Below the pieces are notes generated by a model. It worked only from the letters and a program-made list of their open reading frames with translations, made no database searches and was not told the origin of the DNA. Positions 29,763-35,814 of a stretch of 35,814 nucleotides of DNA are shown in pieces. Origin of the DNA: CALMZN01 sp964540095. GTDB taxonomy: Bacteria; Patescibacteriota; Patescibacteriia; UBA1558; GWA2-36-10. Location of the stretch: NCBI GenBank assembly GCA_964540095.1, contig CAZILH010000009.1, positions 1-35,814 of the forward strand. Reading direction: 5' to 3'. Within the stretch, counting starts at the first letter, position 1. Every line of letters begins with the position of its first letter. The position numbers were made by a program, and so were the translations under genes.

Positions 29763-30641
29763 TTACTCCTGCAATTTATTTAGTAGATTTTTGAGTTCCT
29801 CGTGCGAGTAAAAATCAATCACAATCTGACCACGCTCGCCTCTTTTTTTGATAGACACTTTGGCACCAAGATTTTTGGCTAGCTTATCTTCGTAGGCCAC
29901 CAGAATAGGATCTTGTTTTTTTTCATTTTTATCTTTGAGCACAGTGCGGTGCGCTAATTCATCCAGCTGTTTGACTGTCAAATCCGAGTGCAATATTTTT
30001 TTAAAAATTTTAATTTGCTCGGTCTTACCCGGATAGCTCAAAATTATCTTAGCATGTGAAAAAGTAATTTTGTTGGCAGCTAGCGCTTCTTTGATGACAA
30101 TAGGCAATTGCAGTACTCGCAACATATTGGCAATGGTCGAAGGACTTTTGCTGACTTGTTTGGCAATATCTTCTTGCGACAAGCCAAACTCCTCCATTAG
30201 CCGTTTGTAGCTACCAGCTTCTTCCAGACAATTCAAATCATGGCGCTGAATATTTTCGATAATTGATAATTCCAGCTTATCGCGATCAGACACTTCTTTG
30301 ATAATGACCGGCACCTCAGTCATGTTCAGAAGTTGCGCGGCCTTCAAGCGCCGCTCACCAGCAATCAATTGCCAAGTATCACCTGATTTGGTCACTACTA
30401 GTGGTTGGATGATGCCATGTTTCTTGATTGACTCGGCCAGCTCATTGAGCTTGTCGTGATCAAAGTTGGTTCTGGGTTGCCACGGATTAGCACTGACCTT
30501 GTCTATTGGTACAGTGATTACTTGCTGACCATTGGGTGTTTCGTCATCACTAAAAGTATGCGCTGAAAAATAATCACGCGCATTATTTGATTTTCCTTTG
30601 CTGGGTATCAATGCCCCCAAACCTTTGCCTAAAGCTGACAT
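29763..30641 (-). CDS. parB: Chromosome partitioning protein ParB
   Basis: CTP-dependent DNA clamp that loads at parS sites. The 292-residue product has the N-terminal ParB/Srx domain with VPIDKVSANPWQPRTNFD, LAESIKKHGIIQPLVV and LIAGERRLKAAQLL (CTP-binding GERR), ENIQRHDLN, then the helix-turn-helix EEFGLSQEDIAKQVSKSPST and a C-terminal dimerisation domain (about 240-290). It lies 16 bp after parA. No parS-like 16-mer was seen in the window. Confidence 0.95.
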   Translation of the reverse strand: MSALGKGLGALIPSKGKSNNARDYFSAHTFSDDETPNGQQVITVPIDKVSANPWQPRTNFDHDKLNELAESIKKHGIIQPLVVTKSGDTWQLIAGERRLKAAQLLNMTEVPVIIKEVSDRDKLELSIIENIQRHDLNCLEEAGSYKRLMEEFGLSQEDIAKQVSKSPSTIANMLRVLQLPIVIKEALAANKITFSHAKIILSYPGKTEQIKIFKKILHSDLTVKQLDELAHRTVLKDKNEKKQDPILVAYEDKLAKNLGAKVSIKKRGERGQIVIDFYSHEELKNLLNKLQE

Positions 30642-30657
30642 ATTTTATATTTTTATT

Positions 30658-31425
30658 TTATTTCTGATTGTGCCACATAATTTCCTGAGCCAATCTTTTG
30701 TAGGCCTTGGAACCAGCTGATTCCAAATCATAATCCTTGATGGACAAGCCATGCGATGGCGCTTCGGCCATGCGGACATTGCGTGGAATCACGCTTCTAA
30801 ATATACGCTCTGGAAAAAATTTATATAATTCTTGAAAAACAGCGTTGGATAATTTGTTGCGACTATCATACATGGTCATGACTGCCCCCAATATTTTCAA
30901 ATCTGGCTGTAAGTGCTCTTTGATAAGATTGATGGTGTTCAAAAGCTGGGACAAGCCCTCCAAAGCATAATACTCACACTGCACTGGAATCAGAACCTCT
31001 CTGGCCGCCACCAAGCCATTGATAGTCAGCAAGCCCAAAGATGGCGGATTGTCTATCAAAATATAGTCATACAAATCAATCACTTCTTGCAGATTTTCGT
31101 GCAATTTATATTCACGATTCTCTTCATTGACTAGATCCACAGCCGCACCAGCCAAATCTGGAGTGCTAGGCGCCAGATGAAAATTGGGCTGATGAGCTTT
31201 TATCACTTCACCCATTCTAGTATTAGGATCAATCAAAACTTCATAAATACCCTTACTCACCTCACGAGGATTGATGCCGAGACCCGAAGAAGCATTGCCC
31301 TGCGGATCAATATCCACTATCAAAACCTTCTGGCCAAATTCCTTGAGCCAAGCAGCCAAATTGATTGTAGTGGTGGTCTTGCCAACACCGCCTTTTTGAT
31401 TTACTACTGAGATGATCCGAGCCAT
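30658..31425 (-). CDS. parA: Chromosome partitioning ATPase ParA/Soj
   Basis: Walker-type ATPase that moves ParB-parS along the nucleoid. The 255-residue product has the deviant Walker A NQKGGVGKTTTTINLAAWL (signature Lys11 and Lys16), switch I region DIDPQGNASSGLG, Walker B DYILIDNPPSLGLLT, and VIPRNVRMAEAPSHG. It has no N-terminal DNA-binding extension, as in chromosomal Soj. It has its own promoter at 31449-31477 and is followed by parB. Confidence 0.96.
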   Translation of the reverse strand: MARIISVVNQKGGVGKTTTTINLAAWLKEFGQKVLIVDIDPQGNASSGLGINPREVSKGIYEVLIDPNTRMGEVIKAHQPNFHLAPSTPDLAGAAVDLVNEENREYKLHENLQEVIDLYDYILIDNPPSLGLLTINGLVAAREVLIPVQCEYYALEGLSQLLNTINLIKEHLQPDLKILGAVMTMYDSRNKLSNAVFQELYKFFPERIFRSVIPRNVRMAEAPSHGLSIKDYDLESAGSKAYKRLAQEIMWHNQK

Positions 31426-31448
31426 ATTTTGCTTTTCAAGCTATCCTT

Positions 31449-31477
31449 ATTATACTAGATTCGAGACAATCTCTCAA
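31449..31477 (-). promoter_or_regulatory. Promoter of parA-parB
   Basis: TTGAGA (31472-31477), a 17-bp spacer and TATAAT (31449-31454) on the minus strand; leader about 17 nt without a clear ribosome-binding site. Confidence 0.75.
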
Positions 31478-31480
31478 TCA

Positions 31481-31756
31481 TCAGCCATTTTTACTAGTAT
31501 AAAAAAATCGGCCAACCAACCAACCTAAAGCGAAGCCAGCTACTCCACCACCCAATATGTATAGCTCTGACCAATCATGCAAATAATAGTTACAATAAAA
31601 AAACGCTGCCACAAAACCAATCATTGTTCCTTTTATACAATAAGAAATAGTGAACTCCGAAATTTTGTAGGCCTCACTGTGTTCTTTGGGACCAAAATTT
31701 TCTTGAGGTTTGGGTTTTTCTTTATTTATAATATGCCAAGGTGTCTTGTAAGCCAT
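31481..31756 (-). CDS. Small two-helix membrane protein, unknown
   Basis: A 91-residue protein with a hydrophilic N-terminus (HIINKEKPKPQENFGPKEHS) and two membrane helices (about 42-58 and 68-86, GVAGFALGWLVGRFF). The second helix has a GxxxG pattern. I do not recognise it; AtpZ-like small membrane proteins look similar but the LD signature is missing. It follows the M23 peptidase gene by 1 nt and is probably co-transcribed with it. Confidence 0.7.
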   Translation of the reverse strand: MAYKTPWHIINKEKPKPQENFGPKEHSEAYKISEFTISYCIKGTMIGFVAAFFYCNYYLHDWSELYILGGGVAGFALGWLVGRFFYTSKNG

Positions 31757-31757
31757 A

Positions 31758-32960
31758 TTAATCTAATTTATTTTGCCAATCTTTAATATAATTTTTATAG
31801 GCCTCTAAATTTGTGTCAGCAATTGATTTTTGGGCGGGCATATCCAAAGTCATAGGATTTATTTTTGTCCCGTTCTTTACTATTTCATAATGCAAATGCG
31901 GGCCAGTGGATAGTCCTGTAGAGCCCACTTTGCCAATGGTCTGCCCTTGCTTCACTGCTTGCCCAACTTTGACCAAAATTTTGCTCATGTGTCCGTAGTT
32001 GGTGCTATAGGTACTATTGTGTCTGATGGTTACCAAGTTTCCATAGCCAGCCCTACTCCAACCAGCGCTGGTGACCACGCCATCGCCGACTGTTCTGATC
32101 GGCGTACCAAGAGCAGCCGCATAATCGATAGCTCGATGTCCGGTACTGATATTGAAAGCCGAAATATATCGCTTACCCGTAGTAAAGCCCGAGCTGATGT
32201 AACGAAAATCAACCGGATTTTTCAAAAATATTTTTTCTAGTGACTTGCCTTCTGGATCATAGTAGCCATCAATCAGCTCATTGTCATCGCCTGTTCCTTC
32301 ATTATAATAAAATCCTTCCACGACTTTGCCATCATTGACAAAACGAGCAGCCATTACCTGACCGGGCATCACATACTGGCCGTTTCTATAACGCTCCTCA
32401 TAAATAAATTTATAAGTATCTCCTTGGCGTATGCCCATACCAAAATCAATGCTCCAAGCAAAAACATCAGCCAAGGCAATAATCGCCCGCTCATCAATAT
32501 TTTGCGCCATGGCTGACTCATACAACGAACTATCGATTGAGCCACTGACTGTCTTTATTTTTATTTCATAGTCAATCTTTTTTTTCTCAGCCCTATAAGT
32601 GCCGTCAAGCAAATCGACATAAAGTTCTTCTTCTGAACTAATAGCATAAACCATTTGCTGTAATTCGTCTGTTTGCTTATCAAAAGAAAATTTTATTTCT
32701 TTACCAGCTCTGATGCTAGCCAAATCATAAACATCTTTTGAAGCCGTGATCAAACCATTGGTAGTACTAGCTGATAGGCCAACATTTTCAGTAATGACCG
32801 AAAAAGTGTCTCCGGGATTGATAATCACTGACACTTCTCTATACTTTGACTCTGGAACTGGGTTTGAGTTCTGGCTAAAGACGCTATTTTTGGGTAAAAA
32901 ATAAATAACGGCGCCAGCCGCCAAAAATATAATAGCAATAATAATACTTTTTTTAAGCAT
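31758..32960 (-). CDS. M23-family metalloendopeptidase (envelope)
   Basis: Peptidoglycan endopeptidase of the LytM/NlpD type. The 400-residue product has an N-terminal membrane anchor or signal (about 4-24), a LysM-like/OapA-like domain (about 42-130: SVIINPGDTFSVITENVGLS), a middle Csd3-like domain (about 130-235), and the M23 domain (about 255-372) with H275RAID279, H324 and HLH (355-357). All metal ligands are present. It acts outside the membrane on cross-links between stem peptides. It starts on a leaderless promoter divergent from the glycoside-hydrolase-like gene. Confidence 0.92.
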   Translation of the reverse strand: MLKKSIIIAIIFLAAGAVIYFLPKNSVFSQNSNPVPESKYREVSVIINPGDTFSVITENVGLSASTTNGLITASKDVYDLASIRAGKEIKFSFDKQTDELQQMVYAISSEEELYVDLLDGTYRAEKKKIDYEIKIKTVSGSIDSSLYESAMAQNIDERAIIALADVFAWSIDFGMGIRQGDTYKFIYEERYRNGQYVMPGQVMAARFVNDGKVVEGFYYNEGTGDDNELIDGYYDPEGKSLEKIFLKNPVDFRYISSGFTTGKRYISAFNISTGHRAIDYAAALGTPIRTVGDGVVTSAGWSRAGYGNLVTIRHNSTYSTNYGHMSKILVKVGQAVKQGQTIGKVGSTGLSTGPHLHYEIVKNGTKINPMTLDMPAQKSIADTNLEAYKNYIKDWQNKLD

Positions 32961-32967
32961 ATACTAT

Positions 32968-32996
32968 ATTTTAATTAAATTATGCGATTTTAGCAA
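32968..32996 (-). promoter_or_regulatory. Leaderless promoter of the M23 peptidase gene
   Basis: TTGCTA (32991-32996), a 17-bp spacer and TAAAAT (32968-32973), then 7 nt to the ATG at 32960, which puts the expected start at or within 1 nt of the ATG. Confidence 0.65.
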
Positions 32997-33023
32997 ACCC
33001 TATGAAAAGAACTGGATATTATA

Positions 33024-33029
33024 TATAAT
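33024..33029 (+). promoter_or_regulatory. Leaderless -10 box of the glycoside-hydrolase-like gene
   Basis: A perfect TATAAT ends 6 nt before the ATG at 33036, so the expected transcription start is the A of the ATG. The -35 match is weak. Confidence 0.6.
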
Positions 33030-33035
33030 TATGCT

Positions 33036-34163
33036 ATGCGGAAAATAGGCCAAAAACGACTAGTGGTGTATCCCTTTTTGTTGGGCGCGGCTTTTATGCT
33101 GGCTGGCAATTTGCCTTTAGCGCGCATTAGCTACCCCAGTGCCGACCGGACAAACCTCTCCAGCTCTACTCCAGAAAAAATACTACACCTAAAAAAACCA
33201 GAATATGTGCGGGGCATTTATCTGACCGCAGCATCAGCTGGTAATGACAGTTACCGCCAAAAACTTATTATTAACCTAAAAAAGGGCTACATCAATAGTG
33301 TGGTAATTGATATCAAAGATTATTCTGGCTATATACTTTATGACACTCAAGTGGCTGAAGTAAATAAAATCCAAGGAAAAAAAATAAGAATGAATGCTCG
33401 ACAAGTAATTGATGATTTTCATGCGGCTGGAATATACACCATAGCTCGTCAAACTGTTTTCCAAGATCCGGTTCTAGCCGAAGCCAAACCTGAACTAGCT
33501 ATGCACACCAAGGCCGGAAATATCTGGCGTGATAATAAAAATTTGGCTTGGCTTGACCCTAGTAATGAAAAAGTGTGGGAATATAATCTAACGATCTCTA
33601 AGGAAGCTGTACTTTTAGGATTTGATGAAATTAATTTTGACTACATGCGCTATCCTAGTGATGGACCTATGTCCAGCTTAGATTACAATTTAACGGCTGA
33701 CCAGCAAAAATACGATGTCATGAAAAATTTTTATAAATATTTATCCCAAAATTTATCTGGCCTGACACCGCTTTCTGTCGATATGTTTGGTTTGGTCATG
33801 GATAATACCAAAGACAATTATGATTTAAATATTGGCCAACGCTTGATTGATGCTCTGGATTATTTTGATGACATCTGCCCCATGATGTATGCTTCGCATT
33901 ATCCAAAAACTTACTTGGGTTATGAGAACTCAGCTGAGCATCCCGGTGAAGTAGTCGCCTATGGCTTGCAAGTGGCTCAAACCACCACCATCAATCGTCG
34001 GGCCAAAATTAGGCCTTGGTTGCAGGCCTTTTCTATTGGCGCTGTCTATGACCAAGAAAAAATAAAAGCGCAAATCAGAGCCACTGAAGCGGCTACCAGC
34101 ACTTCTGGCTGGCTATTTTGGAATGCCCGCAACGTTTACGCTGATTATATGTTTGTAGAGTAA
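33036..34163 (+). CDS. Putative glycoside hydrolase, DUF4015 type
   Basis: A 375-residue protein with an N-terminal signal or membrane anchor (about 8-28, VYPFLLGAAFMLAGNLPL) and a TIM-barrel-like domain. Motifs include YVRGIYLTAASAG (β1), VVIDIKDYSGYI, FHAAGIYTIARQTVFQDP, LAWLDPSNEKVWEYN, FDEINFDYMRYPSDG and PMMYASHYPKTY. The Asp/Glu in DEINFDYMRYPSDG is the best catalytic candidate by family comparison. Substrate is unknown, probably a polysaccharide at the cell surface. Convergent with xth, only 2 bp between stops. Confidence 0.85.
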   Translation: MRKIGQKRLVVYPFLLGAAFMLAGNLPLARISYPSADRTNLSSSTPEKILHLKKPEYVRGIYLTAASAGNDSYRQKLIINLKKGYINSVVIDIKDYSGYILYDTQVAEVNKIQGKKIRMNARQVIDDFHAAGIYTIARQTVFQDPVLAEAKPELAMHTKAGNIWRDNKNLAWLDPSNEKVWEYNLTISKEAVLLGFDEINFDYMRYPSDGPMSSLDYNLTADQQKYDVMKNFYKYLSQNLSGLTPLSVDMFGLVMDNTKDNYDLNIGQRLIDALDYFDDICPMMYASHYPKTYLGYENSAEHPGEVVAYGLQVAQTTTINRRAKIRPWLQAFSIGAVYDQEKIKAQIRATEAATSTSGWLFWNARNVYADYMFVE

Positions 34164-34165
34164 AA

Positions 34166-34921
34166 TTATTCACCTATCTCAATACCCACTGGACAATGAT
34201 CTGAACCCATGACATTATCCAAAATAAATGCTTTTTTTATATTTTTAAAAATCTTATCTGAAACGCAAAAATAATCAATGCGCCAACCCACATTTCTGAC
34301 TCTGGCTCCGGCTCGATAACTCCACCAAGAGTACTGAATTTTATGAGAATGAAGTTCGCGAAATGTATCTTTGAAACCACTGACCAAAAATTTATCCATC
34401 CACGCTCTTTCTTGGGATGTGAAGCCAGCACTATGAATATTTTCCTTTGGCCGAGCCAAATCAATTTCCTGATGAGCCACATTGAAATCACCACAAACTA
34501 TTAGTGGTTTTTTTGTGGCTAATTTTTTTAAATACGCTAACAACTTGTCATTCCATTTTATTTTCCAACTCAAGCGCCTCAAATCATCTTGGGCGTTAGG
34601 AAAATAAATATTTACTAAATAATATTTACCAATATCCAAAACTAATATTCTGCCCTCATCATCCCATGATAATTTTGGCAGGGCCTCGACTACTAAGCCA
34701 TCCTTGACTAAAATTGCCGTGCCACTATAGCCAGGGCGATCGGCCGGATTCCAAAACTCTTGATAGCCAGCAAAATCAAACTGCTCTTTGTCTCTAGCAC
34801 TGTGTGATATCTTTATTTCCTGTAAACACAAAAAATCGCTTTGGGATTTTTTTAGAAAATCTACAAAACCTTTTTTGACAATTGCTCGAATTCCATTTAC
34901 GTTAAACGATAAAATTTTCAT
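34166..34921 (-). CDS. xth: Exodeoxyribonuclease III / AP endonuclease
   Basis: Base-excision repair enzyme that cuts DNA at abasic sites. The 251-residue product has the family motifs MKILSFNVNGIRA, LCLQEIKI (metal Glu35), SGTAILVK, YFPNAQ, CGDFNVAHQEIDL (active Asp and Asn), RIDYFCVS and SDHCPVGIEI (final Asp-His pair). The start lies 5 bp after a 36-codon ORF, which may be translated from the same leaderless mRNA. Confidence 0.95.
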   Translation of the reverse strand: MKILSFNVNGIRAIVKKGFVDFLKKSQSDFLCLQEIKISHSARDKEQFDFAGYQEFWNPADRPGYSGTAILVKDGLVVEALPKLSWDDEGRILVLDIGKYYLVNIYFPNAQDDLRRLSWKIKWNDKLLAYLKKLATKKPLIVCGDFNVAHQEIDLARPKENIHSAGFTSQERAWMDKFLVSGFKDTFRELHSHKIQYSWWSYRAGARVRNVGWRIDYFCVSDKIFKNIKKAFILDNVMGSDHCPVGIEIGE

Positions 34922-34926
34922 AAAAA

Positions 34927-35037
34927 TTATTTTACTTTTTGTTGCCGCACTGTCAGCCCTCGCCGAATTATAAAATTCGAGGGGGTGCGATAAGCGGGCC
35001 GTCCTTTTCTATTGCCAATTTTATGGTGCTGTTTCAT
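34927..35037 (-). CDS. 36-residue basic ORF upstream of xth
   Basis: Reads MKQHHKIGNRKGRPAYRTPS and continues with an Arg/Lys-rich tail; strongly basic, family unknown. Evidence for expression is positional: TGCTATAAT lies exactly 6 nt before this ATG, so a leaderless transcript would start with it, and xth follows by 5 bp. A palindromic patch (CCTCG/CGAGG with GAATT/AATTC, 34958-34982) lies within it. It may be a small nucleic-acid-binding protein, or a leader peptide for xth, or a chance frame. Confidence 0.45.
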   Translation of the reverse strand: MKQHHKIGNRKGRPAYRTPSNFIIRRGLTVRQQKVK

Positions 35038-35043
35038 GTTATA

Positions 35044-35052
35044 ATTATAGCA
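35044..35052 (-). promoter_or_regulatory. Extended -10 promoter of the 36-codon ORF and xth
   Basis: The minus strand reads TGCTATAAT, then 6 nt to the ATG at 35037. The -35 is poor; the TGn extension compensates. Confidence 0.6.
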
Positions 35053-35108
35053 TACCATTGAATAATGACTCCATCGTAATGGCCAAGCCGGCTGATGAGA
35101 TGGTGGCA

Positions 35109-35137
35109 TTGACTTTATGTAATATATATTGTAAAAT
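35109..35137 (+). promoter_or_regulatory. Promoter of the tRNA cluster
   Basis: TTGACT (35109-35114), a 17-bp spacer and TAAAAT (35132-35137). Expected start near 35144, 11 nt before tRNA-Leu. Confidence 0.75.
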
Positions 35138-35154
35138 CATCTGTGTTTAATTGA

Positions 35155-35241
35155 GCCGAAGTGGCGGAACTGGCAGACGCGCTGGACTCAAAATCCAGTG
35201 ACCGCAAGGTCGTGGAGGTTCAAGTCCTCTCTTCGGTACCA
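35155..35241 (+). tRNA. tRNA-Leu (CAA)
   Basis: An 87-nt type II tRNA. Acceptor GCCGAAG pairs with CTTCGGT, the anticodon loop CTCAAAA gives CAA, and a long variable arm (TGACCGCAAGGTCGT) marks Leu. The discriminator is A and CCA is encoded. Confidence 0.95.
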
Positions 35242-35359
35242 CTCGATTCGCCTTTTGCTTCGCAAAAGTCTCACTCGTGGTCTACGGTGCTTATCGCACC
35301 TCCGACCATTTCGCAATAAACAATCGAGTGCCCTGAGCGAACGAAGTGAGTCGAAGGGC
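35241..35359. repeat. Palindromic cluster between tRNA-Leu and tRNA-Ala
   Basis: ACTCGATT (35241-35248, starting on the last A of the tRNA CCA) pairs with AATCGAGT (35322-35329). Inside are TTTTGC-TTC-GCAAAA (35253-35267) and GGTGC/GCACC (35286-35300), the latter within GGTC/GACC. A second hairpin, GCCCT/AGGGC, lies at 35330-35359. The form is again a multi-arm fold. Confidence 0.7.
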
Positions 35360-35372
35360 ATAAACAATTTCA

Positions 35373-35449
35373 GGGCCGTTAGCTCAGTTGGCTAGAGCGC
35401 TTCCATGGCATGGAAGAGGTCGCAGGTTCGACCCCTGTACGGTCCACCA
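35373..35449 (+). tRNA. tRNA-Ala (GGC)
   Basis: A 77-nt tRNA. Acceptor GGGCCGT pairs with ACGGTCC and includes the G3-U70 pair that identifies Ala. The anticodon loop ATGGCAT gives GGC. Discriminator A, CCA encoded. Confidence 0.96.
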
Positions 35450-35542
35450 TAAACCATTCGCTACGCTCAGGTTTATGGCACTGCCATTTTATTTAGGGCA
35501 GCGCCGTGAACTTGAGGAGCGTAAGCGACGAGTAGTTCACGG
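35448..35542. repeat. Palindromic cluster downstream of tRNA-Ala
   Basis: Three hairpins in a row: CATAAACC/GGTTTATG (35448-35477, beginning inside the tRNA CCA), CTGCC/GGCAG (35481-35500) and CCGTGAACT/AGTTCACGG (35504-35542). The last one ends on the first bases of a partial tRNA-Pro copy. No ORF in this stretch is convincing. Confidence 0.65.
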
Positions 35543-35594
35543 GGTGTGGCGCAGTTTCGCCCACAGGGCGACCACCCAGTGGGTGGGGCTAGCG
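35540..35594 (+). pseudogene. Partial tRNA-Pro copy split by a 30-bp double palindrome
   Basis: Bases 35540-35556 (CGGGGTGTGGCGCAGTT) equal the first 17 nt of the tRNA-Pro at 35643. After 30 inserted bases, 35587-35594 (GGCTAGCG) equal the next 8 nt of that gene, then the match ends. So 25 nt of a tRNA-Pro 5' end were duplicated and later split. Confidence 0.85.
35557..35586 (+). repeat. 30-bp double palindrome (copy B)
   Basis: TCGCCC-ACA-GGGCGA (35557-35571) followed directly by CCACCC-AGT-GGGTGG (35572-35586): two 15-bp units with perfect 6-bp arms and 3-bp loops. Same length, arrangement and end bases as the copy in tgt (15009-15038, read on its minus strand). It sits exactly between nt 17 and 18 of the tRNA-Pro copy, with no duplicated target bases. 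Confidence 0.88.
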
Positions 35595-35642
35595 GATACA
35601 TGAGTTAACTTAAAATGTAGTTTGTTAGTTGATTTATATTAA

Positions 35643-35719
35643 CGGGGTGTGGCGCAGTTGGCTAGCGCGCACGCATGGGGTGCGTGAGGTCGCCCGTTCA
35701 AGCCGGGTCACCCCGACCA
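35643..35719 (+). tRNA. tRNA-Pro (GGG)
   Basis: A 77-nt tRNA. Acceptor CGGGGTG pairs with CACCCCG (C1-G72, usual for Pro), anticodon stem CACGC/GCGTG with loop ATGGGGT gives GGG. Discriminator A, CCA encoded. Confidence 0.96.
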
Positions 35720-35736
35720 ATTTATAAATTAATCAA

Positions 35737-35814
35737 GGCAGGGTAGCTCAGTTTGGTTAGAGCGTGGGACTCATAAGCCCGAGGTCGTGGGTTCGATCCC
35801 CACCCCTGCTACCA
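35737..35814 (+). tRNA. tRNA with CAT anticodon (Met elongator or Ile)
   Basis: A 78-nt tRNA ending exactly at the window edge. Acceptor GGCAGGG pairs with CCCTGCT (a G1-U72 pair), loop CTCATAA gives CAT, the T-stem GTGGG/CCCAC is intact. It has C11-G24 and a paired first base, so it is not an initiator. Met versus lysidine-modified Ile cannot be settled by eye. The base pair at 31-39 is an A-G mismatch. Confidence 0.85.

Noticed and set aside
1..35814. CRISPR arrays, transposase genes, integrases and rRNA genes
   Set aside because: No regularly spaced direct repeats, no transposase or integrase motifs and no rRNA-like sequence were seen.

Overview
The window is AT-rich, tightly packed bacterial chromosome, most likely from a Candidatus Patescibacteria (CPR) lineage. 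The assignment rests on several features seen together: gaps of a few bases, many start/stop overlaps, a Clp-like ATPase anchored in the membrane, two pseudopilins, a putative DUF4015-type glycoside hydrolase, an α2-type glycyl-tRNA synthetase and a eukaryote/archaeal-type IleS. TGA is used as a normal stop (for example rsmI and the MerR-like gene), so the UGA-recoded SR1/Gracilibacteria are unlikely. I ran no database search, so the taxonomy is inference.

Layout. 1-1501 (minus): the start of an F-type ATP synthase operon, AtpZ/AtpI-like, atpB, then atpE running off the left edge. 1651-2385 (plus): a SpoU/TrmH RNA methyltransferase. 2457-9952 (minus): a long run glyQS, M16 peptidase, AI-2E-family permease, rsmI, Nudix, small ACT-like protein, CvpA, TatD, RmuC. 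10072-14488 (minus): a membrane-tethered Clp-like AAA+ protein with a small membrane partner, preceded by two pseudopilins. 14547-21116 (minus): ileS, recO, a large one-TM surface protein and tgt. 21180-22325: an accessory patch with a tiny basic ORF, a MerR-like regulator with a palindromic operator, a three-armed repeat and a GC-rich Cys/His-rich mini-gene flanked by a 14-bp direct repeat. 22364-22867 (minus): a small membrane protein. 22950-29046 (plus): dprA, topA, three small unknown genes that share a helical segment, and rel. 29110-29511 (minus): a second GC-rich mini-gene, secreted, next to another three-armed repeat. 29763-32960 (minus): parB, parA, a small membrane protein and an M23 peptidase. 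33036-34163 (plus): the putative glycoside hydrolase. 34166-35037 (minus): xth and a 36-codon ORF. 35155-35814 (plus): four tRNAs (Leu CAA, Ala GGC, Pro GGG, and a CAT tRNA) separated by palindromic repeats.

The strongest unusual signal is a 30-bp double palindrome, two adjacent 15-bp units each with 6-bp arms and a 3-bp loop. One copy lies in frame inside tgt and adds exactly ten residues. Another splits a 25-nt partial copy of the tRNA-Pro gene; the tRNA sequence resumes exactly after it. The two copies have different stem sequences but keep perfect pairing and the same consensus, so this looks like a mobile or propagating element. Other notable signals are: a Clp-like ATPase that has lost the D1 catalytic and pore residues and the D2 GYVG loop; a Tgt without its three zinc cysteines; a pseudopilin with a CxxC-type cluster in its leader; many TATAAT boxes 6-7 nt from ATG, implying leaderless mRNAs; and two GC-rich genes with ribosome-binding sites that share a TTGACA-17-TARGCT promoter.
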